From Nocardia rhizosphaerihabitans (GTDB lineage: Bacteria; Actinomycetota; Actinomycetes; Mycobacteriales; Mycobacteriaceae), in contig NZ_BMNE01000002.1 in assembly GCF_014646295.1 (NCBI RefSeq), positions 807,440-871,439 of the forward strand: a stretch of DNA of 64,000 bases, read 5' to 3'. Position 1 is the stretch's first letter; each line of letters starts with the position of its first letter. The position numbers and the translations under genes are program-made. Below are positions 52,925-62,154 of this stretch, in pieces. The notes under the pieces were generated by a model. It was not told the origin of the DNA, searched no databases, and saw nothing but the letters and a program-made list of their open reading frames with translations.

Positions 52925-53545
52925 CTAGCCGAGCAGTTCGGTCACCTCGTCGTCGGCGAGCTGATGGAAGTCGCGGTAGGCCAGGCCGACTCCGCCGAGT
53001 TCGGCGGGCGTCCACAGGCAGACCAGCTCGTCGCACTCGTGCCGGACCCGGCGCACGGCCTCGGGCGAGGACACCGGCATCGCGACCACCAGCCGCTCGG
53101 GATCCTGGGCCCGCGCGACCCGGCACGCGGCCACCACGGTCGCGCCGGTCGCCATGCCGTCGTCGACGATCACCACGGTGCGCCCGGTCAGCGGAACCGG
53201 ATCGGTCGTCCGCAGCGCGTGCCGCCTGCGGGCGAGCTCGGCGCGTTCGACCCGCTCGACCTCGTCGAAGGCGTCCTGGGAGACTCCGCTGCGGTCGATG
53301 ACGTCCCGGTTCAGCACGAGCACACCGCCCTCGCCGAGCGCCCCCATCGCCAGCTCCGGTTGCCAGGGCAGACCCAGCTTGCGAACCAGCAGAACGTCGA
53401 GCTCACCGCCGAGGACCGAGCACACGCCCGCGGCCACCGGGACACCGCCGCGGGGGAGCCCGAGCACCAGCGGATGCGAGTCGCGCAGGTGTTCCAGGGC
53501 CGTGCCGAGGACGCGGCCCGCCGCTGCTCGATCCGGGTAGACCAC
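52925..53545 (-). CDS. Phosphoribosyltransferase-fold protein
   Basis: A 206-residue type I PRTase. The PRPP loop is VVIVDDGMATGATVVAA (124-140), and GLPRGGVPVAAGV marks the N-terminal region of the subgroup that is often fused to, or placed near, hydrolases. The nucleobase is unknown; many members of this subgroup have no proven substrate. The GTG at 53545 begins VVYPDRAAAG. It ends seven bases from the convergent PLP gene and starts ten bases after the nitrilase. Confidence 0.82.
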   Translation of the reverse strand: MVYPDRAAAGRVLGTALEHLRDSHPLVLGLPRGGVPVAAGVCSVLGGELDVLLVRKLGLPWQPELAMGALGEGGVLVLNRDVIDRSGVSQDAFDEVERVERAELARRRHALRTTDPVPLTGRTVVIVDDGMATGATVVAACRVARAQDPERLVVAMPVSSPEAVRRVRHECDELVCLWTPAELGGVGLAYRDFHQLADDEVTELLG

Positions 53546-53555
53546 GTCTCGAACG

Positions 53556-54425
53556 CTACTCCGCGACGGGCTCCGGTGATACGCGCTCGGTGATCGCGAA
53601 GCGGCGCAGCGCCAGGCTCGGGTTGGCGGTGCGGACGCGGGCGATGTGGGCCGGGTCGATCGTCGCGGTGAGCACGCCCGGCTCGTCACCGAGTTCGGCG
53701 AGAACGGCACCTGCCGGGTCGACGATCATCGACGCGCCCGCCCCGCGCGGCGCGCACTGATCGGCGGCCGCCACGTAGATCGTGTTCTCGATCGCGCGGG
53801 CGCGCAGCAGCGTGGTCCACTGGTCGACCTTCGCCGGGCCGGGAATCCACTGCGCGGGCAGCAGCAACACGTGGGCGCCCGCCGCCGCGACACGCCGACA
53901 TCCCTCCGGAAAACGGAGATCGAAACAGGTCTGCATGCCGAATATCACACCGTCGATCGCGAAGGTGGCGGGCGCGACGAGCGGACCGGCCTCGACGACA
54001 TCGGATTCCAGATGGCCGAACGCGTCGTACAGATGCACTTTCCGGTACACCGCGACGCGCGCGCCGTCGGGCCCGTGCGCGACGAGCGTATTGCTGATCC
54101 TGGTCGCTCCCGGCGTCGGCTGCTCGACGACACCGGCGACCAGAGAGACCCCGAATTCCGCGGCGAGAGCACTGAGTCCGGTGGTGAACGGCCCGTCGAG
54201 GGGTTCGGCGATCGCCACCACCCGCGCGTCGAGCCGGGTCACCGCAAACATCGAGTATTCGGGCGCGAGCACCAGCCGGGCACCCGCCTCGGCGGCCGTG
54301 CGGACGTGCTCACGCAGCGTCGCCAGGTTGGCCGCGGGGTCGGTCTGGGGAGCGAATTGGACGACCGCGATCGGCACCGCGTCCGGTGCCGGTTCCTGAT
54401 GCGCTGACCCGTTCTGCAGTTGCAT
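53556..54425 (-). CDS. Carbon-nitrogen hydrolase (nitrilase superfamily)
   Basis: A 289-residue amidase-type enzyme. The triad is visible as Glu56 (APEYSMF), Lys129 (YRKVHLYD) and Cys167 (QTCFDLRFPE). Sequence around the triad is closest in style to the omega-amidase/Nit group, which acts on small amides. The ATG at 54425 gives the family-like start. It is followed by the phosphoribosyltransferase gene on the same strand and is divergent from deaD. Confidence 0.87.
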   Translation of the reverse strand: MQLQNGSAHQEPAPDAVPIAVVQFAPQTDPAANLATLREHVRTAAEAGARLVLAPEYSMFAVTRLDARVVAIAEPLDGPFTTGLSALAAEFGVSLVAGVVEQPTPGATRISNTLVAHGPDGARVAVYRKVHLYDAFGHLESDVVEAGPLVAPATFAIDGVIFGMQTCFDLRFPEGCRRVAAAGAHVLLLPAQWIPGPAKVDQWTTLLRARAIENTIYVAAADQCAPRGAGASMIVDPAGAVLAELGDEPGVLTATIDPAHIARVRTANPSLALRRFAITERVSPEPVAE

Positions 54426-54469
54426 AGGTCTCACCGTATTCACCCGGTGGCCGGGACAGCTACCGTCAG

Positions 54470-54481
54470 GCAGTAAACTGC
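54470..54481. promoter_or_regulatory. GCAGT/ACTGC dyad just before deaD
   Basis: Perfect 5-base arms around AA, ending six bases before the deaD start. It overlaps the place of the ribosome binding site and could affect translation. The role is unproven. Confidence 0.3.
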
Positions 54482-54487
54482 TGGTCA

Positions 54488-56299
54488 ATGAGTACCAATG
54501 AGGTCGACAGCGTTCCTGCCGACGACGACAGGCACGAAGAAGGCCCGACATTCGCCGATCTCGGGATCGATGACCGCGTCCTCGCGGCCATCGCCGACGT
54601 GGGCTACGAATCGCCGTCCCCGATCCAGGCGGCGACGATCCCCCCGCTGCTGTCCGGCGCGGATGTGGTCGGCCTCGCCCAGACCGGCACCGGCAAGACC
54701 GCTGCCTTCGCGATCCCGATCCTGATGGGTCTGGACACCGCCCAGAAGAAGCCGAGCGCGCTGGTGCTCGCCCCGACGCGTGAGCTCGCCATCCAGGTCG
54801 CCGAGGCCTTCGGCAAGTACTCCTCGCACATCCCCGGTCTGCACGTGCTGCCGATCTACGGCGGGCAGAGCTACGGCGTGCAGCTGTCGGGCCTGCGCCG
54901 CGGCGCGCACGTGGTCGTCGGTACGCCCGGCCGCGTGATCGACCACCTGGAGAAGGGCACGCTGGATCTGACCCAGCTGCGCTACCTGGTGCTCGACGAG
55001 GCCGACGAGATGCTCAAGATGGGCTTCCAGGAAGACGTCGAGCGCATCCTGCGTGACACCCCGAACGACAAGCAGGTCGCGCTGTTCTCCGCGACCATGC
55101 CGGGCGCGATCCGCAAGATCTCCAAGCAGTACCTGAACGATCCGGTCGAGATCACGGTCAAGTCCAAGACCCAGACCAACACCAACATCACCCAGCGCTA
55201 TGTGCAGGTGTCGCATCAGCGCAAGCTCGATGCCCTCACGCGCGTCCTCGAGGTCGAGGACTTCGAGGCGATGATCATCTTCGTGCGCACCAAGCAGGCC
55301 ACCGAGGAGCTGGCCGAGAAGCTGCGCTCACGTGGCTTCTCCGCCGCGGCGATCAACGGTGACATCGCGCAGAACCAGCGTGAGCGCACCATCGGTCAGC
55401 TGAAGTCGGGCGCGCTCGACATCCTGGTCGCCACCGACGTGGCCGCGCGTGGTCTCGACGTCGAGCGCATCTCGCACGTCGTCAACTACGACATCCCGCA
55501 CGACACCGAGTCCTACGTGCACCGCATCGGCCGCACCGGTCGCGCGGGCCGCTCGGGTCAGGCGCTGCTGTTCGTCGCGCCGCGCGAGCGTCATCTGCTC
55601 AAGTCGATCGAGCGCGCCACCCGGCATCCGCTCACCGAGATGCAGCTGCCCAGCGTTGACGACGTCAACGCGACCCGTGTCTCGAAGTTCGGCGACATGA
55701 TCACCGAGAACCTGTCCTCGGACAATGTGGCGCTGTTCCGCAAGCTGATCGAGGACTACGAGGCCGAGCACAACACGCCGCTGGTCGACATCGCGGCGGC
55801 GCTGGCCGTCGGCGGCTTCGACGGCGACAACTTCTTCATGGAGCCCGAGCCGGAGCCCGCGCCGCGTCGCGAGCGTGATCGGGACCGCGACCGGGATCGG
55901 GAGCGTGCCCCGCGCCGCTACGACGACGAGGACGGTGGCCCCCGTCGTGCCCCGTCGTTCTCCCGGGAGAGCGGCCAGGAGCTGGCGACCTACCGGATCA
56001 GCGTCGGCAAGCGGCACCGTGTGGTGCCCGGCGCGATCGTCGGCGCCATCGCCAACGAGGGCGGCCTGCGCCGCAGCGACTTCGGGCACATCAGCATCCG
56101 GCCCGATTACAGCCTCGTCGAGCTGCCCGCCGACCTGCCGAACGAAACGCTGGAAGCGTTGCGCCGCACCAGGATCAGCGGTGTGCTGATCCAGCTGCAG
56201 CCCGATCAGGGCCCGCCCGCGCAGCGGCTGAACTCGCGCGGCCCGCGCCGCGATCGCGAGGCGCGTCCGCGGACCGAACGGCGCAAGCCGAGGTCCTGA
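54488..56299 (+). CDS. deaD: DEAD-box RNA helicase (DeaD/CsdA type)
   Basis: A 603-residue ATP-dependent RNA helicase. It has AQTGTGKT (motif I, near residue 65), PTRELA, TPGR, DEAD in VLDEADEML, SAT, and HRIGRTGRAG in the second domain. After the core comes a charged stretch of Arg/Asp dipeptides (near 465-480). A DbpA-type RNA-binding domain follows (YRISVGKRHRVVPGAIVGAI, SLVELP), then a basic Arg-rich tail. This is the layout of cold-shock and ribosome-assembly helicases. It lies in the same neighbourhood as kgd, as Rv1253 does in M. tuberculosis. Confidence 0.93.
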   Translation: MSTNEVDSVPADDDRHEEGPTFADLGIDDRVLAAIADVGYESPSPIQAATIPPLLSGADVVGLAQTGTGKTAAFAIPILMGLDTAQKKPSALVLAPTRELAIQVAEAFGKYSSHIPGLHVLPIYGGQSYGVQLSGLRRGAHVVVGTPGRVIDHLEKGTLDLTQLRYLVLDEADEMLKMGFQEDVERILRDTPNDKQVALFSATMPGAIRKISKQYLNDPVEITVKSKTQTNTNITQRYVQVSHQRKLDALTRVLEVEDFEAMIIFVRTKQATEELAEKLRSRGFSAAAINGDIAQNQRERTIGQLKSGALDILVATDVAARGLDVERISHVVNYDIPHDTESYVHRIGRTGRAGRSGQALLFVAPRERHLLKSIERATRHPLTEMQLPSVDDVNATRVSKFGDMITENLSSDNVALFRKLIEDYEAEHNTPLVDIAAALAVGGFDGDNFFMEPEPEPAPRRERDRDRDRDRERAPRRYDDEDGGPRRAPSFSRESGQELATYRISVGKRHRVVPGAIVGAIANEGGLRRSDFGHISIRPDYSLVELPADLPNETLEALRRTRISGVLIQLQPDQGPPAQRLNSRGPRRDREARPRTERRKPRS

Positions 56300-56307
56300 C
56301 GCCGGGC

Positions 56308-56330
56308 GCCTTCGCTGGATCGGCGAAGGC
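56308..56330. terminator. Terminator hairpin after deaD
   Basis: GCCTTCGC and GCGAAGGC are perfectly complementary around a 7-base loop, eight bases past the deaD stop. Confidence 0.7.
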
Positions 56331-56436
56331 ACACCCCGTGGCGAAGTTCGACATGTCCGCGGGTAGCGCCCGCCTCGGCCGCGGTGCTGGTTAAGGTGTT
56401 TGCCGTCGGGTGTGCGTAAACACAGGAGGGCCGCGT

Positions 56437-59400
56437 TTGTTCGTGTCCGGTGATCGGGTGATCGGTGCCGTCGGCGACCTCGTGCGCGCCGCGGACTGTG
56501 AGTTCGCGCTGCTGCGCGCCGTCGACGCGGCCCTCGGCAACCTCCCCGGCGCGCCGGACGCCGCTGCCTCTGTCATCCGCACGGCCGAGGTCGCGCCGGA
56601 GTTGCTGCGCCACTTCGGTGACGCCCTGATCCGCATTCCGTCACCCGAGGTACCGGGCGCCACACCGGCCGCCCGGATCGCCGCCCTCACCACCGCCGCC
56701 GAGCAGACCATGGCGGCGCTGCACGACGGAGCCGCCGCCATCCACGGCGCGATCTTCTTCGACGGCCGATTCGCCTGCGGTGCCGGCCTTCTGGTCCGTG
56801 ATTCCGGATCCCAGCGCTACACGCTGCACACTGCCATCGGCTCTGCCGAGGTCGGGGTGCCTGCCGAGCTGCGCACCGATCGCCCGTCGACAGAGTTCGA
56901 TACGCCTGCGGCGCCGCACGCCGGGGCTGTGCCGGTCGAGGACTGGCTGTCAGAATCCGACGTCCACCCGCGTGGTGGCATCGGGCCTGACCTGCCCGAC
57001 GATGTCGACTCCCCGGTGGAAGCTCAGGGGCTTGCGGTCGATGCCGCCGCGGTGGAATCCGTCGAGCAGACGGTGTCCGAGGCGACCGATGCGCGATTCG
57101 GTTCGCCCTCGGAGGATTTCCGTGCGCTGCGTCGCGAGCTTGCTACCGGCCGGACGCCGTTCGAGCGGGCCACCGCGTCGGTCGGTGCGCTCGAGGTCGA
57201 CATACCGCGCGAGTCGTTGCGTGCCCGGATCGCGTTCGCGGCGTGCGCGGAGGCGCTGACCACTGCGGGGGTCGGCCTCGAGCCGTGGGCATTCCTGTCT
57301 ACGCCGGCCGGCGTGCAGCGCACGCGGACCGAGGAGCTCAGGTCGGTGTATCTGGCGCGTCGGGCGCGGGTTGAGCGGATTGTCGAGGAGAAGCTGACCG
57401 AACTGCTGCCGGTGCAGTGGGGGGATCCGCGCTACCTCGCGTGTGGGCGGTGCGCGAGCTGTCGCGTGGCCGCTGCCACCGCGCGGGATCTGTTGCTGGT
57501 GGCGGGGGTTCGGCCTACCCAGCGGGCTCGATTGCGCGAAGCGGGCGTGCTGACCATCGACCGGCTCGCCACGACGACGACCCCGGTCGCCGGGCTGGCT
57601 CCGCGCACGGTGACCGCGCTGCGCCGCCAGGCCGAGATCCAGGTGCAGCGGGAGCGGACCGGCGAACCGGCTTTCGCCCTGCGCGACGCGACCGCGCTGG
57701 GTGCGCTGCCCGCGCCGAGCCGCGGCGATCTCGCGCTGATCGTCGACGTCGACGAGCGCGGCGCCGTCACCGCCGTCGAACTGTCCGACGCGAGCTCGGT
57801 CGTCTATCGGCCCACGATCAGCTGGGTGCGCGGGGCGCAGGAATACTCGGATCGGTTCACCGCCGCCGGCTCGGGTGACGTGCTCGACGAACTGCTCGAC
57901 ATCATCGGTGACCACCGCGCGGCGGACCCGAATGTGCGCGTGTACCACTACGGTTCGGCCGTCAGGACGGCGCTGCTGGACTGGTCCGGCCGCCTCGGCA
58001 GCGGCGCCGACCTGCTCGACGAGCTGCTGGCCGACGGCGCCCTGTTCGATCTGGCGCCGATCGTGCGCACCGCGCTGCTGATCGGCGAACAGTCCTACGA
58101 CACCACCGGCTTGGCCGGGCTGTTCCCCGCCACCGAGAGCCGCGCCACCACGGTGCTCGCCCTGCGCGACTGGCTGCTCGCGCGCGCCGCCGACGCGGGT
58201 GTCGACGTGCCGGGCACCCGGTTCGCCGTCGCCGAGTCCGACGCGCCGCCGTCGCTGCGACCTGGTTCGCTGGAAGCCGCGCTCGCCGAATTCGCCGCGG
58301 CCGCCGAGGGTGACGCGGCCCGCGCCGCCGCCCTGACGGCCGCCGTCCTCGGCTACCACCGCCGCGAACGCCAGCCCCGCTGGTGGGCCCACATCGACCG
58401 CCTCGGCCACCCCGTCGGCGAATGGGCCGACGCCCCGGGCGTGCTCGTCGCGGAATGGGGCACCGTCGACACCAAATGGCATCGCACACCCCAGCTTCCG
58501 ACGATGCGCCGCTACCTGACGCTGACCGGCCGCCTCGGCACCGGCGCGACGCTCACCCCGGGCACCCAGATGGTCACTATCTACGACGGCGCCGCCGCCG
58601 CGGGTATGACCCAGACCCTCGGCCGCCGCGCCACTGCCACGGCTACCGTTCTCGGCTGTGCCGTCGACGCGAACTTCGACGACACCGTCCGCCTGGAGGA
58701 ACTGCTCCCCGCGGGCTGCCCGCCCTACGACGACCTCCCCGCGGCCATCGCCCCCGGCCCGCCCGACGGCGAGGCCGATATCGAAGCGGCACTGGAGTTC
58801 ACCGCCCAGGACCTGCTCATGACGCTGCCCGCGGTCCCCGAGACCGCCGTCTACGACCTGCTCCTGCGCCGCGCGCCCCGCCTGCGCGACGGGATGGCGC
58901 TGCCGCAGGTGCACGGCGACATCGCCGCGGCACTGGCGAACGCGGTGGGCGCCCTCGACGCCTCGTATCTGGCCGTGCACGGCCCGCCCGGCACCGGCAA
59001 GACCGGCACCACCGCCCGGGCGATCGAACGGCTCGTCACCCGGCACAAGTGGCGGATCGGCGTGGTCGCGCAGTCACACGCGGTGATCGAGCGGATCTTC
59101 GACGCCGTCGTCGAGGCCGGATTGCTGCCCGAGCTGGTGGCCAAGAAGGACGTCGCCTCGGTCGGCCCGGAATGGTCGGCCATCGACGCCGACCGGTACC
59201 CGCGGTTCCTCGACAATGCCGTCAACGGGTGCGTGATCGGTGGCACCACCGCCGATTTCGTCGACGACACCCTGATCGCGCCGGAGGCGCTGGACCTGCT
59301 GGTCATCGCCGACGCGGGGGAGTGCTCGCTGGCCGACACCGTCGCCGTCGCGGTGAGCGCGCGCAACCTGCTGCTCATCGGCGATCCGGTGCCCTCGCCC

Positions 59401-60084
59401 GCGCAGGCGGCGCATCCGGAGCGGGTGCAGGTCTCGGCGCTGGAATGGCTGTGCGACGGCGCCGCCACCCTGCCCGCCGAACGCGGCTACTTCCTCGATC
59501 GCACCTGGCGCATGCATCCCGCGGTGTGCGAGCCGGTGTCGGCGAGCTGCTACGACGGCAAGCTGCGGGCCAGCGAAACCATCACCCTCGCCCGGGATCT
59601 GGCCGGTATCGCGCCCGGCGTGAGCACCGTGCTCGTCGAGCATCGCGGCAGCGCCACCGAATCCGATGCCGAGGCGCGCGAGGTGGTGCGCCGGGTGCGC
59701 GCCCTGCTCGGCGAGACCTGGACCTCCGGTGGCCGGGCGCGCCGCCTGCATCCGCACGACGTGTTCGTCGTCGCGCCGTATGCCGCGCAGGTGGCGCGGA
59801 TCCGGACCCTGTTGGCGCGCGCCAAGATCGAGGACGTCCTGGTCGGGACGCCCGACCGGTTCCGCGGCCGCGAAGCCGCCGTCGTCGTGCTGTCGATGAC
59901 CACGTCCACGCCCGCCGACGCGCCGTTCGGAATGCGACCGCTGTTGTCGCGCACCGTGATCCACGCGACGCTGTGCCGGGCGATGTGGAAGGCGATCGTC
60001 ATCCGCTCGCCGCTGCTCACCGAATACCTGCCGGACACCCCGGAAGAGCTGGCCGCGCTGGCCGGCTTCCTGCGGCTGGGCTAG
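56437..60084 (+). CDS. TM0106-type RecB-like nuclease/UPF1-like helicase with eroded motifs
   Basis: About 1215 residues. The N-terminal part has the family start VIGAVGDLVRAADCEFALLR and a RecB-like nuclease region in which the expected acidic residues and lysine are missing (FACGAGLLVRD, then LHTAIGSA, at about 108-140). A CGRCASC cysteine segment, a helix-hairpin-helix-like part and an RNase H-like part follow. The helicase has intact Walker A (GPPGTGKT, about 849-856) but altered motifs II (IADAGEC), III (GDPVPSPAQ), V (DRFRGREA) and VI (HATLCRA). The TTG at 56437 follows AGGAGGG; GTG 56410 is possible. The place beside deaD recalls Rv1251c. Confidence 0.78.
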   Translation: MFVSGDRVIGAVGDLVRAADCEFALLRAVDAALGNLPGAPDAAASVIRTAEVAPELLRHFGDALIRIPSPEVPGATPAARIAALTTAAEQTMAALHDGAAAIHGAIFFDGRFACGAGLLVRDSGSQRYTLHTAIGSAEVGVPAELRTDRPSTEFDTPAAPHAGAVPVEDWLSESDVHPRGGIGPDLPDDVDSPVEAQGLAVDAAAVESVEQTVSEATDARFGSPSEDFRALRRELATGRTPFERATASVGALEVDIPRESLRARIAFAACAEALTTAGVGLEPWAFLSTPAGVQRTRTEELRSVYLARRARVERIVEEKLTELLPVQWGDPRYLACGRCASCRVAAATARDLLLVAGVRPTQRARLREAGVLTIDRLATTTTPVAGLAPRTVTALRRQAEIQVQRERTGEPAFALRDATALGALPAPSRGDLALIVDVDERGAVTAVELSDASSVVYRPTISWVRGAQEYSDRFTAAGSGDVLDELLDIIGDHRAADPNVRVYHYGSAVRTALLDWSGRLGSGADLLDELLADGALFDLAPIVRTALLIGEQSYDTTGLAGLFPATESRATTVLALRDWLLARAADAGVDVPGTRFAVAESDAPPSLRPGSLEAALAEFAAAAEGDAARAAALTAAVLGYHRRERQPRWWAHIDRLGHPVGEWADAPGVLVAEWGTVDTKWHRTPQLPTMRRYLTLTGRLGTGATLTPGTQMVTIYDGAAAAGMTQTLGRRATATATVLGCAVDANFDDTVRLEELLPAGCPPYDDLPAAIAPGPPDGEADIEAALEFTAQDLLMTLPAVPETAVYDLLLRRAPRLRDGMALPQVHGDIAAALANAVGALDASYLAVHGPPGTGKTGTTARAIERLVTRHKWRIGVVAQSHAVIERIFDAVVEAGLLPELVAKKDVASVGPEWSAIDADRYPRFLDNAVNGCVIGGTTADFVDDTLIAPEALDLLVIADAGECSLADTVAVAVSARNLLLIGDPVPSPAQAAHPERVQVSALEWLCDGAATLPAERGYFLDRTWRMHPAVCEPVSASCYDGKLRASETITLARDLAGIAPGVSTVLVEHRGSATESDAEAREVVRRVRALLGETWTSGGRARRLHPHDVFVVAPYAAQVARIRTLLARAKIEDVLVGTPDRFRGREAAVVVLSMTTSTPADAPFGMRPLLSRTVIHATLCRAMWKAIVIRSPLLTEYLPDTPEELAALAGFLRLG

Positions 60085-60088
60085 CCGG

Positions 60089-60808
60089 TCACACGCTGCG
60101 CAGCAACCTGCGCAGCCAGTCGGCCGCGCAGTCCGGGGTCGCCGGGGCGATGTCGACGTGATGGGCCGCGTGCACCAGATAGCGCCCGTCGCCGGTGACA
60201 TCGATCCAGGACAGCACGCCGGTCGGCGCTTCGTCCCGGCCCGCGCCGACCAGGATCTGCCCGATGCCGCTGCGTGGACGCTGCAGCAGTTTGCGGATGC
60301 GGGCGGCGTCGGACGGTCCGGCGACGGGCGCGGTGACCAGGTCGCGGCTGTCCTCGCGGACCTTGGCCGCGAGTGCGGAGATCCGGTTGCCGGTCCCGGC
60401 GAGCTGCGCGGGAATCCGCGAGAACACCTGGGCGGCAAACCGTTTCGTGCTGCCGACCTGGACGTGGACGCTGCCGCCGCGGTCGTCCGTGCTGCCCGGT
60501 GCCTGCACGGCGAGCACGGCCACGTCACCGGTGACGGCACCGAGCATCCGGACCGGCGCGGCGGCCTGCCCGCAGACTTCGACCCGGATCTCCGGCTTGG
60601 CGAGCACCCGCAGCGCCGCCGACAGATCGGCGTCCAGGGTCCTGGCGCACCAGGCGTCGAGCGCGGGCTGCTTGGCCGTGCGTTCGGCGGTGTCGCGGGC
60701 CGAGGCGCGCACGGCGAGCGGATACGGGATCCGGTCGCCGTCGATGCGCGCCCAGGCCAGCGCGAACTGGTCCGGCGTGAGGTGCCAGTTCACCCCCGCT
60801 CGGTCCAC
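60089..60808 (-). CDS. EspG-like type VII secretion chaperone
   Basis: A 239-residue protein with the EspG-family start (WHLTPDQFALAWARI) and later LLQRPRSGIGQI, a segment common to Nocardia and mycobacterial EspG proteins. EspG proteins bind PE/PPE-type substrates in the cytoplasm and bring them to the ESX machine. The GTG at 60808 overlaps the stop of the preceding substrate-like gene by 19 bases, so the two are coupled. It is convergent with the nuclease-helicase. Confidence 0.8.
   Translation of the reverse strand: MDRAGVNWHLTPDQFALAWARIDGDRIPYPLAVRASARDTAERTAKQPALDAWCARTLDADLSAALRVLAKPEIRVEVCGQAAAPVRMLGAVTGDVAVLAVQAPGSTDDRGGSVHVQVGSTKRFAAQVFSRIPAQLAGTGNRISALAAKVREDSRDLVTAPVAGPSDAARIRKLLQRPRSGIGQILVGAGRDEAPTGVLSWIDVTGDGRYLVHAAHHVDIAPATPDCAADWLRRLLRSV
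60095..60116. terminator. Hairpin at the convergent gene ends
   Basis: GCTGCGCAG, four bases, CTGCGCAGC: perfect arms inside the last codons of the EspG-like gene and just past the stop of the convergent nuclease-helicase. It may end that transcript. Confidence 0.45.
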
Positions 60809-62154
60809 TCACCGAGCACGGCGGGACTGGTCGGCTCCATCTTGCCGATCAGCGCGTTCACCTCGTCGGCGGGTTCCAGATAGGTCGGCTCCTCGTCGAG
60901 GAACCGCAGGAACTCGTCGTCGTCTTCCTCGTCGTCCTCCTGCGACGGCTGCGGACGCGGACCGTTCGCCGGGCGGGTCGTATCGGCGGCCATCATCGCG
61001 CCGCCCATCATCCCGCCGATGGCGCCCGCGCTCATGCCTGCCGCGGCGTCGCCCCCCGCGGCGGCAGTGTCGTGACCGGTCGACGCCGTCGCGGTGTCCG
61101 TTCCGGAGCTCGTAGCGCTGGTGGACTGTTGCGCGCCGGTCGAACCCGTCACGGCGGGCTGGGCCGATGCGGATTGGGTTGCCGCGTTCGAGGTTTTGTC
61201 GTTCGCGGGCTGACCGGCGGAGGGACGGTCGCGGCGGGTTCGTGGGTTCGCCGAGGGGACGAATCCGGCCGGGGCGGTCGAGGCCGGGCTGGCCGCTACC
61301 GAGGTCGTGGCGGTGCCGCCGCTGTTCGACTGCGCGACCTGTGCAACCTGCGTGGGTGCGACCGCAGCCGCGGCAGTCGCGGTCGGCGCAACGGAAGTCC
61401 CTGTCGGCGTAGTGTTTCCGCTCACCTGCGCTGCTGCCGCGGCCGTTGCGTCCTCGGCGCCTGCCGTATCCGCGGGGGTTCCGGCAGCCGAGGCGGTGTC
61501 AGTCGCGGTCGTGACCGGTGCTGTCACGGCCCCAGGTCCGGTGGTGGCCGGAGCCCCCGCGACACCATTCGGCACGGCCGCAGCGGGCAGAGCCCCTGGC
61601 TCCGTGGTGATTTCAGGGAACGACGGCACCCCGGACCCCGTCGGCACGAAAGCCCCGGCGTAGATCGTCTCCATCGCCCGCACAGCGTCGAGGCGAGCGT
61701 TCTCGGCCTGCCGCACGATCGCGGCATTGTCGGACGCCTGCTGGGAATCCAGCAATGCCGCGGCCGGATCAGGCTGCACACCGTCGGGTTCCGCGATCGC
61801 GGCACGCACCGACTCGGCGGCATCGCCCGCCTGACTGAGCCGAACGCCGACCGCGGTCAGCACATCGGCGATCCGCCTGCCCGCCTGCTCGAAGTCACGC
61901 ACCGCGTCGCTCGCCTGCTGGGCGGCGGATCCACGCCAGCCGTCGGCGATGGCGGCCCTGATCTCGCTGTGCGCGTTCTCGACCTCGTCACCGAGCCCGG
62001 TCGACGCGGCCAGGAACACCTGGCCCGCACCGGCCAGCGCCGCCGGATCGAGCTGCCGGACAGCCTGATAGATCTCGTTGTGCGAGAGATTGTCGAAGAC
62101 CTCGACGGTGGGGCAGTAGTCAGGATCGGTGCCCGGTGCGGAAATACTACGCAT
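60790..62154 (-). CDS. WXG/PPE-like type VII secretion substrate with a long low-complexity middle
   Basis: A 454-residue protein. The N-terminal 150 residues are helical with a WRG turn at 73-75 (GWRGSAAQQA), as in WXG100 and PPE-type hairpins. Residues of about 165-390 are a Thr/Ala/Ser/Pro-rich disordered linker. A Gly/Met-rich stretch (SAGAIGGMMGGAMMAA) then leads to an acidic tail (DDEEDDDEFLRFLDEEP). It lies between an EspC-like gene and an EspG-like chaperone, so it is probably their secreted or surface partner. The ATG at 62154 lies inside the end of the preceding gene. Confidence 0.75.
   Translation of the reverse strand: MRSISAPGTDPDYCPTVEVFDNLSHNEIYQAVRQLDPAALAGAGQVFLAASTGLGDEVENAHSEIRAAIADGWRGSAAQQASDAVRDFEQAGRRIADVLTAVGVRLSQAGDAAESVRAAIAEPDGVQPDPAAALLDSQQASDNAAIVRQAENARLDAVRAMETIYAGAFVPTGSGVPSFPEITTEPGALPAAAVPNGVAGAPATTGPGAVTAPVTTATDTASAAGTPADTAGAEDATAAAAAQVSGNTTPTGTSVAPTATAAAAVAPTQVAQVAQSNSGGTATTSVAASPASTAPAGFVPSANPRTRRDRPSAGQPANDKTSNAATQSASAQPAVTGSTGAQQSTSATSSGTDTATASTGHDTAAAGGDAAAGMSAGAIGGMMGGAMMAADTTRPANGPRPQPSQEDDEEDDDEFLRFLDEEPTYLEPADEVNALIGKMEPTSPAVLGEWTERG

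Noticed and set aside
55865..55920. Short tandem repeats in deaD
   Set aside because: They encode Arg/Asp dipeptides of the charged linker before the RNA-binding domain, a normal feature of such helicases.
56950..59046. A 698-codon open frame opposite the nuclease-helicase
   Set aside because: Low-complexity antisense translation; the plus strand carries the recognisable domains and a good start site.
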